Below the pieces are notes generated by a model. That model had not been told where the DNA came from and did no database searches. It worked only from the letters and a program-made list of their open reading frames with translations. Below are positions 43,727 to 55,900 of a stretch of 64,000 nucleotides of DNA, piece by piece. The translations under genes were made by a program, and so were the position numbers. The DNA is from Neoscytalidium dimidiatum (Eukaryota > Ascomycota > Dothideomycetes > Botryosphaeriales > Botryosphaeriaceae), in contig CM074695.1 of NCBI GenBank assembly GCA_037367355.1, positions 682,001 to 746,000 on the forward strand. The letters are read 5' to 3'. Every line of letters begins with the position of its first letter. The stretch's first letter is position 1.

Positions 43727-46700
43727 CATAAGGGGATTATTGGTGGGTCCCGCGGCTAACCTAGTATTGGGAATGCCAGACGCGAAAGCGTTGGTGTGTT
43801 GGTGTCGTGTTGTATTTATTCCTTTTGCCCTGGAGGATGTTCAGTTTCCTTTCGTTTTCGAAAATCCGTCAGTCAGTCAGCCAGTCACGCGAAAAACGAT
43901 TGATATCAAATGCAGGACGGGTTATGAGTACTGCATGTTTTCCTCGTCTTCTTTCATCGACCTTTTTTCCTTTTCGTCTTGAGATGGCTCATGCCTGACT
44001 GATGGGGAAAAAAGAAAAGTATTCGAGGCTAGCGTTTTCTTTATCCTCTTCTCTTCTTGTGTATTCGTCATTAAAGTAACACAAAGGGACGACATGTGTG
44101 GATAATAGAGATGCGCACGCGGGAGGGAATATATCACTATTTCCAGCCCTGAGAAGGATTGATAGTGAGTGGCTCGAAAGAGGTGTGAACGTATCCTCCT
44201 GGTGGGACGATGGTCGAAGAGAGCATTGTGCCATTGGGATCGTGCTTGGTTGCCATGGTTTTCCCTTCTGTGAGGTTGATGGATGGGGTCTTCGATCGTC
44301 CGGCTCGATTCTCGGATTCTGAATTCTTTTTCCTGGCTGGTGATGGCCTCAACTTCAGGTCTTCTTCTTCGTGGTGCGAAGAGGATTGCGATACGCTAAG
44401 GTGAATGGGTGATACTCTCTCGCAGTGCTGACGTTACAGGACACTGCCCTTTTCGTTTCTGCCTGTGCCTGGAGCCTTTGTTGGAAATAGCTGCTCGGTA
44501 GCGGATGCCTTGTGTAGGCGATAGTTTCCTGGTGACTCATACTAGACTCGTAGACTCCTTATCGGACCGTGGCTTCTAAGTCATGCTGCATTCATGATCG
44601 TGGACGGTTCAGGTCTGTGATTTGAGAAATCGGGCTTCAACTCCAGCGACGAAGTGTTCGCAGGGATGACAGGATAGGTCGTGTGGACGCACATATTCAG
44701 ACGATGCTACAACGATGTGTAAGCCATGGTGAATCATGCCATCTCTGTTGTCAAGCCTTTGCGACCATACTTCCACATCACGCTGAGGGTAGTGTCTCTC
44801 GCCCGTAAAGGTCGAAGTGAGACTAGTTCTGTTGGTTCCAATGTTGCAATGTTTTAGAACGATTGCCGTGCAGATTGTCTATTTTTTCTGATCTCGTCTC
44901 TCCCCTCTCTCTCTCGTTCACACTGCATGATGAATACGGGTAGGCCTTGAACTGCTCGATCAACGTAATCCAGATTTTCAATATCGCCCATCGACGCAAC
45001 TACCTGAATCAATCCGCCATCGTAGTGTTACCTCCAAGGAAAGCAAGAAAGCGAAGCCATGTACTGGACAAATCTCAACGAAATGAGAGCATACCGCTCA
45101 AAGTTTCGAACCATGTAAGATAACAACTTATCTGACCACTCCATTCAAGATGATACCTCAGCATCTCCAAGCCTTGCCCACTGAGGCAATAGCCACGAGA
45201 TTTCCATCCCCACACAAACTTTCCAGTAGACTCACCTAGCGCACGCCTCATGCCCCAAAGCACCCCAGCAGCCAGAACCACGCGGTTTCCCCGAGGTCTG
45301 GAGGAGAGGACCAACGCGACGACGACACTAGCCACGCGCTTCGCCGAGCCTCGGGCGGCTCGTTCGTCCGGTTCCTCCAAACCCCTCCATCGCCCCCGTT
45401 CGATACGACGCCTTACTCAGCCGTGACGTCGCCCGCGTTTCGCACCGCGGCTCTTAGCTGATGCGGCTGCCGGGGTGCGTGAAACATCGGGGCGGGCGCT
45501 TTGTTTTAATGCCGCGGGGATTTGGGTGGGGGAGAAAGAGGCCTAGATCCTCCCCTCTCGGGGCGTGCCGCACGATGGTGCCTAGTATGTCTGTGGTGCA
45601 GAAAAGGGAGGGGGGACGAAGGTTGAAGGGTCTAGAGTTGGGGTTTGGATCAGGGTTCGGATCGAGTGTAGAGTCTGGATCTTTGGGAATTTTTGGCGGT
45701 TTGGATCCAGGTCGGTGGGCTTTTGGAGGGGTTTGGTGTTTAAGCTGAGTGGCGAGGATGAAATATGATGGGGTCTAGGTGCGATGATGGTGGTGCGGGG
45801 AACATGTAGCGACTGCGCTTGACGGTGGAGGAGGGAGAGGAGGCGCGATCTAGAGCATACGCCGGATTGCTACGGAACATTCAGCAGCGGAGAGGGTCTG
45901 CTAGCGGGCATGTGAACTGCTCTAACTTCCGGCTCGAGCTCGCGTCTTTCTGCGGCTCATCCATACACAGCTTCGCTATCTGCCGGCCTGTTTAGTATGT
46001 GCGGCGCGTGCGAAGCCCGTTTTGCTATCTTCGCACGCGCCGTTTTACTATCCACAATAGCGCGGCGTCTGGTAATACGAGCCCTTTTCTCGGACACTTC
46101 GAAACAGGCAGGCTTCTGGAAACGAGGGTTTCGGACCAGCTGGCATCATTTAGCGCCTATTTTCCTGCTCCATGTCTCAGATTGTTCCGTTTTAGGGTGA
46201 CTTGGCTTCCTGGCACGGCGCTTTCTGGGCAACAGTCGACGGTGGCCGTTGAGATAGGCCGGCCGCGGATGGGGCCGGACAGTCGGGTTCATCTTTCTAT
46301 ATAGATTGGTTGATTGCTTGGCGAAGGAATGGTACGGCCTCACGCGTTTCCCGTGTTCGGGGTGTTGACGCGGTGGAGATTGATGCCATGGCGTCTAGAA
46401 TCACCAGTTGCTGCGTAAGATCACAAGGGTTCGATTGTGACGACTCAGTTGCGATGGGTCAGCACGAGATGGAGTGAGCTTGAGAATGGCGGGATCGGGC
46501 CCGCCGCCTTCGTTTCGTGGCTCTGGGAAGCAACCAATGCCTTTCTGCAACCGTTGTCAGTGCATGAATTCTCGTTGTGTCAAGTTTCCGCCGCCGTCGT
46601 CAACGCCCACACCTCTATGCACGCCTGAGGGCTCCGCGCAAGCTTATACAGCAATGCATGCTGGTGTGGCGCACGAACTGCGTTAAGAGGTGAACCGGAA

Positions 46701-48625
46701 GATCTCGACAAAGATTTCTCCGCTAGCAAGAAAAAGATAAGGGCTCTGCGGAGAGAAGAAAGCGAGAGGCCGCGTGGATGTACTATTCAGCATTGCGCGT
46801 CTCCCTTGTCCATAACAAACAGGTCGCTATAGGGACAGATGAAAACAGTGGGAGCTGATTGTTTCGTCAGCCAGAGCACTTCGAAACCCAGGTCTTCAGC
46901 TAGTATGCTTCATCGCATGCGCCTGATTTCATGCACCGCCCGATTGCGCAAACCCACACGATGTCTCGGATTGTTGTTGATCATGGTTCGGTTAGCGACG
47001 CAGAGATGGGGAGGGGGTGAGAGTATGGGGCGAGTGGGCCAGTCCGCCGCTTCCTCAAGGGCGATAGTCGGAAACGCCTGACGCAGTGTAGTCCTCAAAG
47101 GAAGCGAGCATCGTTCCTGAAAGTCCGGGATGCCGAAAAGGCGCGTCAGGCGGCGGAGTCGATACCGACGGCCTCACCGCCAGTGCTGTTTACAGAAGTG
47201 AGTCGAAGAAAATCGACAGGGAAGAGGGCGCTTGGAAGGGACGGGCATCAGACCGCACCACCAGGACGGAAAGTTAGGAAAAATCAGATCGAGCAATTGG
47301 ACGGGCATCGGGGGGGCATAAGCAAATAGCAGATCTTGATAACGCAGGTGCAAAGCAAATGCAGGAGCGAGATGGGTGCACATCTGCCGCCCCCGAGGGA
47401 GGTTGATGACGGCAGCGAGCGGACGGGCTCAGATCTCCGATCTTCCCACCCTGAAGCCACCCGTCCCTTTGCCGTCGTCATGCGCCGCGGTGGTAATAAG
47501 AGCGGTAATAATGCAAAGCCGGAGTTATACGGGCAAAATCGTATAGGGGAGAGGAGTCCCGTGGCATTGGAGGGTTGGAAAATGCCGTGGGGGCCTTTTG
47601 CTAATGATCTCCAGGTCGGTCATCTATTAGGCGCGCACCGTCATCTTGTGCTGCTTTCTGTTCGGCTTCATAGCTCGCGGGCTTAGCCGCTTTGAGCAGC
47701 GCAGAGGACGGTATACGCAAGTTTGGCCCTATGAGGCAGGAACGCCCGTTTGATCGCCAATTAGCTTTCGTTTATGCGGCTTATGCGCCGACCCTGCCAG
47801 GTACCCGTCCGTCTCCGCACGGTGCCGCCAGCGCGGGCTCCAGTATCGTTAACCCTCTGTTTGAAACGCACGGTCGCTACGATAGCAACGATGGCCCGAG
47901 GCTGCTGCTCGCATTGGGCCGTGGGCGACATGGTGCTGGTGGTGGTTGTCGTCGTCGTCGTTGTCGTCGTTGTGGGCTCAAACTTCACCCGGCATTGATG
48001 GGTTCCAGCTCCGCTTGCTGCGCAATCCACGACCAGGGCCAGCACGGGGCAGCTGACAGGGCGACAGGGTGGCAGGGCAGCGCTCGGACTCACGATGCGA
48101 GAAATCGAGGAATGTTTCAATTGCCCTGTGCACGTTGACTTTGCCTCCGCCCTCCTGGCCCGGCCGGGCCGCCTGCTGCCACCTCGGCCGCGATCTCACA
48201 GAGGTGCCTTCGTCCCTCGCGAGTCGCTGCACCCCATCTTCAGATCCGGTGGCGTCAGGCGTGCCCAGCGACGGCCATCGTAGTGGTCGCAGCAGCCGTG
48301 CAACACGAACACCACCGCGTTCGAGAAGTTCTGGCGCTCCCGTCGGCCGCTTGGCCCTCGCGTCGCCGTGCCGGCCTGGTGATGCGGCTCTCACGGCGGG
48401 CCGCGCTATCCGGAAGCCTCCGGTGGTCGAGCGGCCGTGTAGCGATGAGGTGGTGTGAGGAAGCCTCGAGCGCGCGTTGGTTGAGGTCTGAGATGGCTGG
48501 GGAGCTGCTCTGTGCATCGCAATTCCTCTCCAACCCCACCCCAGGCCAGCAGCCGAGGAGCACTGATGCGCATTGCATCACCGGGCATGAACCATGAACC
48601 CACCGCGGCCGGGCGAGCGTATGAG

Positions 48626-48653
48626 GGGCAGCGGGCAGCGGGCAGCGGGCAGC
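48626..48653. repeat. GGGCAGC heptamer, four units
   Basis: Four perfect tandem heptamers in the gene-poor interval. Confidence 0.9.
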
Positions 48654-50155
48654 GGCCAGTGAGCAGGCGGGATCTTAGCAGCACAGGTCGCAGTGCTCTC
48701 AGTCCGGCGCGCGTATCTCGGGCGACACAGCGCGACGCACCCAACGGGCGCAGGATCGTCGCTGCTGGCCTCCCGTCCGATCGCGCACATGGAAGCGCAG
48801 CAGCCGATGAGCGAGGAGGCAGACGGCAGCGAAAGGAAGCGCGTCGAAGGGGCGTGAGGTGGGATGGAGATGAGGCTGAAGCTTAAGAGATTGTATTTGG
48901 GGAACAGCTCATTTCCCGTAGCGATAAGATAGATGCCATCTCCGCCCGCCAGCAAGAGCCCCTGGCACGGCCTGCGCGGGCTGCGCAATGCCATTGGACG
49001 TTGCTGCGAACGTGTAGCTTCCGGTTTGTTCCTCCTCCAGCACCAGCTCCTCGGTTTGTGGCATCCACGTCCTCAGCATCCAGGACCCCGGGCCGTCTTG
49101 TATATCTCCTTGTATGTCTTCTATTACGCAGGGTCGCCCTAGGCCGAGCGGCCAAGAGCATCCTCCCGATTCGCGCGATGCGAACGCGACGGCGACACGT
49201 GCGGCTAGTAGTAGCCTGTACGCTCGTACTTCTAAGCCCTAGGCTGCTTTTGTGCCTGAGGATCTCTGAGGCACCAACGGCGCGGTACACAGGTCGCGAC
49301 GCTGTGCGCCACCAAATCTTCGCGCCGGCGGTGTTGCAGAAGCGTCACGCTACAGATCAGCGGAGGCAAAGCTTGTCGAAGCGATCAGGTGCTCGTGCAA
49401 AAACTGCACGAGCTGGAGCAGCTCCTCCTCGTCCTCCTCCAGACTGTTGGCTGGCGGCACTTCTCGCGGCGAATCGCAGCGCGATGCAGGCCAACGCCTT
49501 CTCCAGCGCGGCAGCGTCTCGGACACGCAGGCTAGCCTCGACGCTGATCATTGGCCCGATGCTAGACCTGTCACATATTATTGTCGCTGCCGGATGCGCG
49601 CCAGGCGAGAGTCGTTGTATCCGGAACGCCGCCCGCCAGCGCCTGCGCGTGCTGCTCGCAGTCGTCCTGTCACCTGCATCGCTCGGCGCGCGATTGATCT
49701 CCAGCCGGAAGCCCCTCGTCATCTTTCGAGAGGGCGCTCGCTTGATGAGCCTCGTTTGCATTCTCACGAGCAGCAGCGCGCCGAGCATTTTCGAAACACG
49801 GTCCATCCCTGTGCGAGCGCACAGCGCCACAGCCGAACGGGGCCATGTTCGTCATCGACGAGAGTGTCTCAGAATAGACCCCGGCCGTGTTGGAGGCGCT
49901 GACTCGTCCCGAAAAGAGTCAATGGGCGTGGGCGTGGGCGTGCGCTGTTGGTGGTTGCGCGCAGGATCGGGAAGCGCGGTTGCTTGCTTGCGCGCTGGCT
50001 CTCCCGGATTGCTGGTCGAGTCGGTTGAGCTGCGCTGCTGCGACTGCGGCGAGACAGATGCATCTTCATATGTGTGCTGGGCGTGTCTCACATGCCGGCG
50101 GGCGCGGCCTCAGCCGGGCTGGCGCGCAGATGCTGGACGCTGGATGGAGGATGGA

Positions 50156-50191
50156 TGCTGGCTGCTGGCTGCTGGCTGCTGGCGGCTGCTG
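50156..50191. repeat. CTGGCTG heptamer repeat
   Basis: Four or more CTGGCTG units, degrading at the right end into GCTGCTGC. Confidence 0.85.
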
Positions 50192-50209
50192 CTCGCCACG
50201 CGCGGAGCG

Positions 50210-50265
50210 GGATGGGGATGGGATGGGATGGCATGCGATGGGATGGGAGGGATGGATGGGATGAT
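50210..50265. repeat. GGGAT/GGATG purine-rich repeat
   Basis: Imperfect GGGATG units on the plus strand right after the CTGGCTG repeat; strongly purine-biased. Confidence 0.8.
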
Positions 50266-50639
50266 GGCTCTGGCGGCGCGGCGCATGGGGCGCGAGTTGT
50301 CGCTGTTCCTGGCCAAATGTCGTCGGCGAGATGGCGATCAGACGCAGCAGCGCGGCCGATTTGCCAGTCGCGGCGCGCAGCCCCCGCAACGGGAGAACAG
50401 AAATGGGCACGATGGGTGACTGGGTCCTGGTGCTGGTCCTCCTGGTGGGCTCCCCCTGGCAGGCGAGCGGCCGTGCGCGGACCCTCCCACCCTCCAACGC
50501 TGCTAGCGCACGCGCTGCCTCACCGCTCGCGTCGTATCACTGCGCTCTCGCTGCTCGACCTGACGCTTGCTGTTGCAGTGCTGCACGACCATGGGGGTCC
50601 GCGGGCGACTACGGGGCCAGCGGCGCCGCCGAGGGAATG

Positions 50640-50657
50640 AAAAAAAAAAAAAAAAAA
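50640..50657. repeat. Poly-A tract, 18 bases
   Basis: A run of 18 A in otherwise GC-rich DNA. Nothing nearby marks it as a retroposed poly-A tail: no target-site duplication was seen. Confidence 0.9.
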
Positions 50658-50805
50658 GAGGACGCCTGCCCGCCTGCCGCCCGCCCTGCAGCTGCGCCAG
50701 CCTTGCATGCAGCCCGCATGGCCTCCACGAGCTGCCTGCTTATCCGCCTCTAGCCCGACAGCGACTGAGACGCACAGCGACGCGCAAAGCCCGCCATCCC
50801 TCCAG

Positions 50806-50820
50806 CCCCCCCCCCCCCCC
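50806..50820. repeat. Poly-C tract, 15 bases
   Basis: Fifteen consecutive C before GGG, in the putative promoter of the gene at 51303; a candidate i-motif/G-quadruplex-forming run. Confidence 0.9.
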
Positions 50821-51302
50821 GGGCGCCCTCCCATGCGCTGCCTCGACACTCGCCCACGCCGAACGCCCGCCATCCATCAGATTGATTGTCTTGGCGCCTG
50901 CCATCGCCCCAGATCTGACCTAGCCGCCCTTTCAGTCGTAATTCTTCCGCCCGCCCAGTGTACTTGAAACCCTCCATGTGCGCACGGGCAGCCGTCAGTC
51001 CATCCCAATATAACCGATAAAGGGTCTCGCCATCAACACATCCCTGCCCGCCCACCAAGCCACGGCCCCCGGGCTCCCTTCTTCACTCTAGCCAAGGGTC
51101 CCGTGTCCTCTCCATTCCTTATACATCACCGCCTGCCTCCTCCCAGTCTTTTAGGCCCGCCGTGTCCACTTCCGAGCGCCTGTCCACGTACTTTATCGCC
51201 CGAGACCCTTCCCAGACGCCTTCTGCGAAGGCGCCCACACCCCACATTATTAACCCGCCGCGTCCCTCGCCAGAAGCAGCTGAGCTCCTCTGGACCGCGA
51301 CC

Positions 51303-52958
51303 ATGGTGGACGTACACATCAATCAGCAAATCCCCCGGTGGTCCGTCGAGAAGTCCTGCAACCGCAGCCAGCACAACGAGAGCCCGGCCAGCACGCCAGA
51401 CCTCGACGACCAGGACAGGATCCGCCTGGCTCGCTCCTCGACAATGCCATTGCCCACCCTGGAACCCCCCAACATGCTCCAGGACCGCTATCTCTCATCC
51501 GAGGAGGACCTCTCGCCCACCGTCTCCGACTCTGCCGAGCAATTCGACGACGATGACGACGACGACGATGACGAAGAGGAAGCTGAAATTGTCGAGGCCA
51601 CCACGATTGCATCGCCGGTCTCAAGAGCACAACCGTGCAAGGTCGCCCAGGCTGTCTCCTACGTTTCCGCTGGTCGTGCCAAGGTTGTCGACATGAACGA
51701 GACTCATCCTACCCGGGAGCGGACATTTAGCGTACCAGCTGTTGCCAATGCAGTTCCTATTCTGAAGTCTCCGGTGCCTAGGATGTCGCGAATGTCCCTG
51801 GGAAATTACAAGGCTCCAGCCACCGTAGACCGCCCGTCCCTCCCGAAACAATCCTTCTCCAGCGACGCTCAGTATACGTGCAGCTCGCCCGTCGTGCCTC
51901 CCAGGTCCGAGAGGCGCAAGTCCTCAATGCCAGCCAGAGAGCGACCGCCCATGTCCAGGTCGCCTCTTTCTTTCGACCCTTCCTCCGCCCCGCCAGTACC
52001 GTCGACTGGATCGCTCCGCTCGTCTGCCAAGGTGGCCAGGCACTATAGCATGGCAGCGACGCCCTCCTCTGGCATCTACAACGTTGATCGTCCCAAGCTC
52101 ATGAGATCAACAACGGACCTGAGAACCACGCTTTCTCCCAGCCCTCCGCCGCTTCCGACCCGCTCCCAGTCGACCGAGCCTGAACCTACTTCCCCCATGC
52201 TTGAGCGCCCACCAATTCCCGCTGATCCCGAGCTTCGCCGCCCCTCCTCCGTCCGCTCCTCCTACTCTCAATCTCCTCACTCGAAGCGCGCCTCTGCGGT
52301 GCACGTTCGCCAGCGTTCGGGCTCAGTCCAGCTCCCCCCATTCGCACCCAACGCTTCCCCGCTCACCCCGGTGACTCCCACTTTCCTCAACACTGATCCT
52401 TTTGCTAAAAAGGAAGAAGACAAAACCGAGGAGAATGGAAAGCCAGCGCACAGGCGTCTGCGTAGCATCAGCCGCACCCTGAGCTTGGCCAAGATTGCGT
52501 TGGTTCCGCAAAATAAGCGTGGATCGACGTGGGGCAAGAGCAAGGGTAAAGCCGACAAGAATAACCGCGATTCCATGGACTTGCTTTCCCCGATTTCTCC
52601 AATGACGCACTCAATCGTGCCGAAGGAGAATTACCTGACCGTGTCTTCGCCGCTTGCGCCGAACATGCCGCCGACACCAGTGACTCCCGGTACGCCGATC
52701 CCACCGACGCCAGGCACTGCGGTGTTCAGTCCGCGGACGGTTTCGCGTTTGAGCAACAACACCATTGATGATGAGAAGGAGGTCGAGCGTCCGCCCAGAA
52801 CCTCCAGTCTTGCCCAACGCCCTCGTCTTGTGCCCCGCGGTGCAGATGAGAGGGAACCCCCGCTTAAGCTTCCGCCCTTCCCCGACTCGGACGACGAAGC
52901 ACGCGTCCCAGGTCGCAGGAGGTTGACCAAGCGGAAGAGCATGCTTGGATTCGCGTAA
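51303..52958 (+). CDS. Disordered Ser/Pro-rich unknown protein
   Basis: Intronless, 551 aa from ATG 51303 (context CGACCATGG). The frame continues upstream to 51162 but that codon is GTG, so it is not used. Nearly the whole protein is Ser/Pro/Arg-rich and looks disordered. Features are TPDLDDQDRIRLARSSTMPL, an acidic run of nine Asp plus Glu (about residues 80-95), many S-P and T-P sites, poly-Pro pieces (SPSPPPLPTRSQS), RHYSMAATPSSGIYNVDRPK, a basic RRLRSISRTLSLAKIALVPQ, and PPTPVTPGTPIPPTPGTAVF. It ends RRLTKRKSMLGFA. SH3-binding-like proline motifs and numerous potential phosphosites would suit a signalling or cytoskeletal scaffold, but no domain is recognised. I think it is conserved among filamentous ascomycetes; that is a guess. 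Confidence 0.8.
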   Translation: MVDVHINQQIPRWSVEKSCNRSQHNESPASTPDLDDQDRIRLARSSTMPLPTLEPPNMLQDRYLSSEEDLSPTVSDSAEQFDDDDDDDDDEEEAEIVEATTIASPVSRAQPCKVAQAVSYVSAGRAKVVDMNETHPTRERTFSVPAVANAVPILKSPVPRMSRMSLGNYKAPATVDRPSLPKQSFSSDAQYTCSSPVVPPRSERRKSSMPARERPPMSRSPLSFDPSSAPPVPSTGSLRSSAKVARHYSMAATPSSGIYNVDRPKLMRSTTDLRTTLSPSPPPLPTRSQSTEPEPTSPMLERPPIPADPELRRPSSVRSSYSQSPHSKRASAVHVRQRSGSVQLPPFAPNASPLTPVTPTFLNTDPFAKKEEDKTEENGKPAHRRLRSISRTLSLAKIALVPQNKRGSTWGKSKGKADKNNRDSMDLLSPISPMTHSIVPKENYLTVSSPLAPNMPPTPVTPGTPIPPTPGTAVFSPRTVSRLSNNTIDDEKEVERPPRTSSLAQRPRLVPRGADEREPPLKLPPFPDSDDEARVPGRRRLTKRKSMLGFA

Positions 52959-55900
52959 ATCTAAAGTTTGTTCCCATTGGCTCCAGGTTATTAGCCGATC
53001 AAATACTTCATGAACGCATCCGAATGCGTCTGCCGGGCAGCTGACCGAACGACTTCCCTTGAACTACTACCCAACCCTTCGATTCTTGTACAGCGACAAG
53101 CTTTCTACCAAACTCTATCCTGAAGCGAGACTTCAATGGCTCTCCTACAGTTCTGCCGTCTCAGCGCAGCCAACGACCAACCAACTCACCGATGATGACG
53201 ACTCTCCTCCACAGCAGTCACCTTCTTGCGGCCTCGGCCCATTTTCGTTGCCTCGAACATTTCTTCATGGCGAAAGCCTTTTTTGCACGCATTTCGATGA
53301 TTGCTGCCCTTTTCCCTCCTGCGCTGCAGCCATCTCGCTCCAGTTTGCTCCTTGCATAGAGATACCACGATACCACCGTCGTCTTTTCTCATTTCTTAAC
53401 TTCGCCCACCGTTTCAGCGACACGTGCGGCCATGGGTTTTTTTTTTCCCTCCATTTGTGTTCTTCTGCTTGACATTTCAGTTATTCTTTCTGTGCTACCA
53501 ATAGAGCTTTTGGGCGGCTCTTTCTTATTTTCGGCTCCAGCCCAAGGCGTTTGGTGGGGATACTGCCTTCGGAACACCCGGAGCACACGGCGTTTTACTT
53601 TCCCGGCGGCATCAAATTTGAACCCAGTGCGGGTTGTGTGATGATTGTGCTATGGCTACTCTAATAGAGCCTGTTCACCATAGTGGCTCTGTCACTTGAA
53701 TCTGAAAAATTCCTTGTATTGTTTATTGTCTAGGTCGATATTTCATTCGAACATTCGTAAGTCCGCGCGTAGAACAGGACTTTGACTGGGAGGGTAAGGA
53801 TGGCCGCCACTGCGCAGCAGCGGTAAATTCAGCTTTCGGGATCGACAGCACCGTCGATGAGCCCGCAGGTTCGTGTAACATTGTATGTAGTCTTAGCTTA
53901 GCTCTTTGCCTTTTTGTCTTGCGCATGCTGGTCGCTCGCAGTTGGGATACCTGAACATGATTTTCGTTCTGTCCAGTCTTACTTCCTCCTTTCTTCGGTT
54001 TTTTGTGACATCACTTGGGACAGCGGTACGCTTACGCTGATCAGCAATGCAACTAAAATGGATGGACACACTGTCGCTCTAACGGCGCGGCATACACGAC
54101 GCGCAACGGCTGCACAATAGGGCTAGACAACGCCAACGTCCCGTGGTCCCATCGTTCGCGCCAACCAGTCAGTCTACCTGCCTGCAGGGCCAGCCGCTTT
54201 TCTCTCCTTTCCCCACATGCGAACTCCGGCGTCCACAAACCAACTTCTGTGTCACCATCTTATTCGGTTTTTCCCGCCGCACTGAACGGCTTCGGCCGAA
54301 GAAAGTGAGAAGCCGGACTCGTGCTCCCTCACCTGCAGAGCCGTCTGGCCTACGTCGTGCGATCGAGGGCGTTCTTCTGATCGTTTCCTGCTCCTCCGCC
54401 GCCCGGCTGCCACTATGGTCCAGCTAGTCAGCTGCCCTTTTTTTTTTTGTATTCTCCTCCCTTCTTGCATGCACCACGGCCCATATTTCCCGAGACATGA
54501 GCCAGGGTTGGATGTTCTCTTGCTGCGAGATTAACTCCGGAGGTTGGATCCCTGCAGGTACTTTGTCGTACAGCGTCTCGTCTTTTACTCTCCGGGCGCC
54601 TCTTATTGCTGTCTTTCCCCTTTCGGCCTTTTCGTGGTGCTCTTTTCAGCAATTTCGTGGCGGCTACTTTCTCGTGCTGCTTCGTGCGGCTCAGCACATA
54701 TCTCCCCCCTTCTTTTTTTTTGCGATTCTCTCGTCGAGACGCCACTGCTGCTGTCCCGGACGCATGTATAGGTGTCCTTCTCGCGTGGAGGATGTTTATA
54801 GGTAGGTACACAGCGAGTACCTGAACAACAATAAGCATCCCACGTCATCCATCTCGGTCTAGGCCACCCTCCCTTCCCCTCTCAATCCCTTCCGGTCGAT
54901 CATGCGCCCGTCCATCATCATCATCCCCGTCCCGTCCCATCATCCTAGCACCCAGATCTTCGGTCCCACAGGCAAGAACCCCCTCGTCCGTCATCTCTCA
55001 CTCCTCCCCCCCCACGGTCGATCGTCGGTCGGCTGCTCATCCTATCAAAGGCTTACGGCGTGGCGAGATGCAAGTCATACCACATCTGCAGCTCTTTCCT
55101 CTTTTTGTATTTCCTTTTTGTTTTCTCGCGTAAGCAAAAGGCAAAACCCCCATCCGTCGTCATCATCGTCGTCGTCAGCGCGACCACGGGACGCTGCGCA
55201 ACGCAAAAAGAACCGGACAGCGTCACGCCTCTGCACATCCGAGACGGCCGACGCAAGGGCAGGCTGAGGGACTCGGATGCGGGTCACAATGCGCGTGGGC
55301 GGACACGGCAGCTGACCGACCAAGGCCGAGACGTCCGGAGCTGAAGCCGGCCCTCAGTCTGCGGCTCAGCTGTCCCTTTTTTTTTTTTTTCGGTTGCCCC
55401 CGTCAGCAACGGCGGGGAGGAGGATTGCGATGGTGCTACCACCGCAGCTCGGGCTTTTTCTCAAAGGTGGGATGCATTGCACGGGCAAGAGACGCACTCG
55501 GTCCCGCTTCGCTCTTTGGGCTTTGCGGTCGGCGTTGGGATGTACGGCTTACGGTTGGCTAGTGCCCTCCCCCGGAAAAGGAGTTGAAGCAGCATAGTCT
55601 TTTCTCTCTCTCTCTCTCTCTCTCTCTGTCTTATGCGATGTGTCGCTTCGATGTTGCGCACGAGCTACGTACGCAGCTGCCTGTCATCTGTCTGCCCGCC
55701 CTGTCAAACCCGCCATGGCGGAAGCGTGCGGCTGGCGGCCAAGTTGGGCGCATGGCAAGGCCGTGTGGCCACAAGGCTGCGGGCCGCCTTCTTTGCCCCT
55801 TCTGCGACTGTTCGAATGCCGGTAGCCGTTTTTTTTTTGGGGGGAGGGGGCGAGCAGACCGGCCAAGACGCTGTGCCAATCAGAACGCCCATACTGCTAT

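Larger units (their letters stand above)
43727..51302. other. 7.6 kb gene-poor interval
   Basis: No gene is supported. From 43727 to about 45000 the sequence is average in composition; from 45400 it is GC-rich with overlapping Arg/Ala/Pro frames on both strands, and the longest (49001-50419 plus) is low-complexity. Simple repeats are listed separately. The right end, from about 50840, is C-rich and probably the promoter and 5' leader of the gene at 51303. The frame upstream of 51303 stays open to 51162 but has no ATG. Confidence 0.55.

Noticed and set aside
45075..45380. Possible small minus-strand gene
   Set aside because: The frame begins at TTG and has no in-frame ATG; the nearby ATG leads to a stop after about 20 codons. 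A GTGAGT site inside is not matched by a convincing acceptor.
46474..46686. Cys-rich stretch resembling a Zn2Cys6 finger (CNRCQCMNSRC)
   Set aside because: Lacks the six-Cys spacing and basic residues of the family and has no continuing domain.
49001..50419. Plus-strand open frame (472 codons) in the gene-poor interval
   Set aside because: Composition-driven; rich in Arg, Ala, Trp and Cys from tandem CTGGCTG repeats, with no family resemblance or splice pattern.
50640..50657. Poly-A run as a retroposon tail
   Set aside because: No upstream retroelement ORF and no target-site duplication visible.
51162..51302. N-terminal extension of the disordered protein
   Set aside because: The frame is open but its first codon is GTG; the first ATG is at 51303 in good context.
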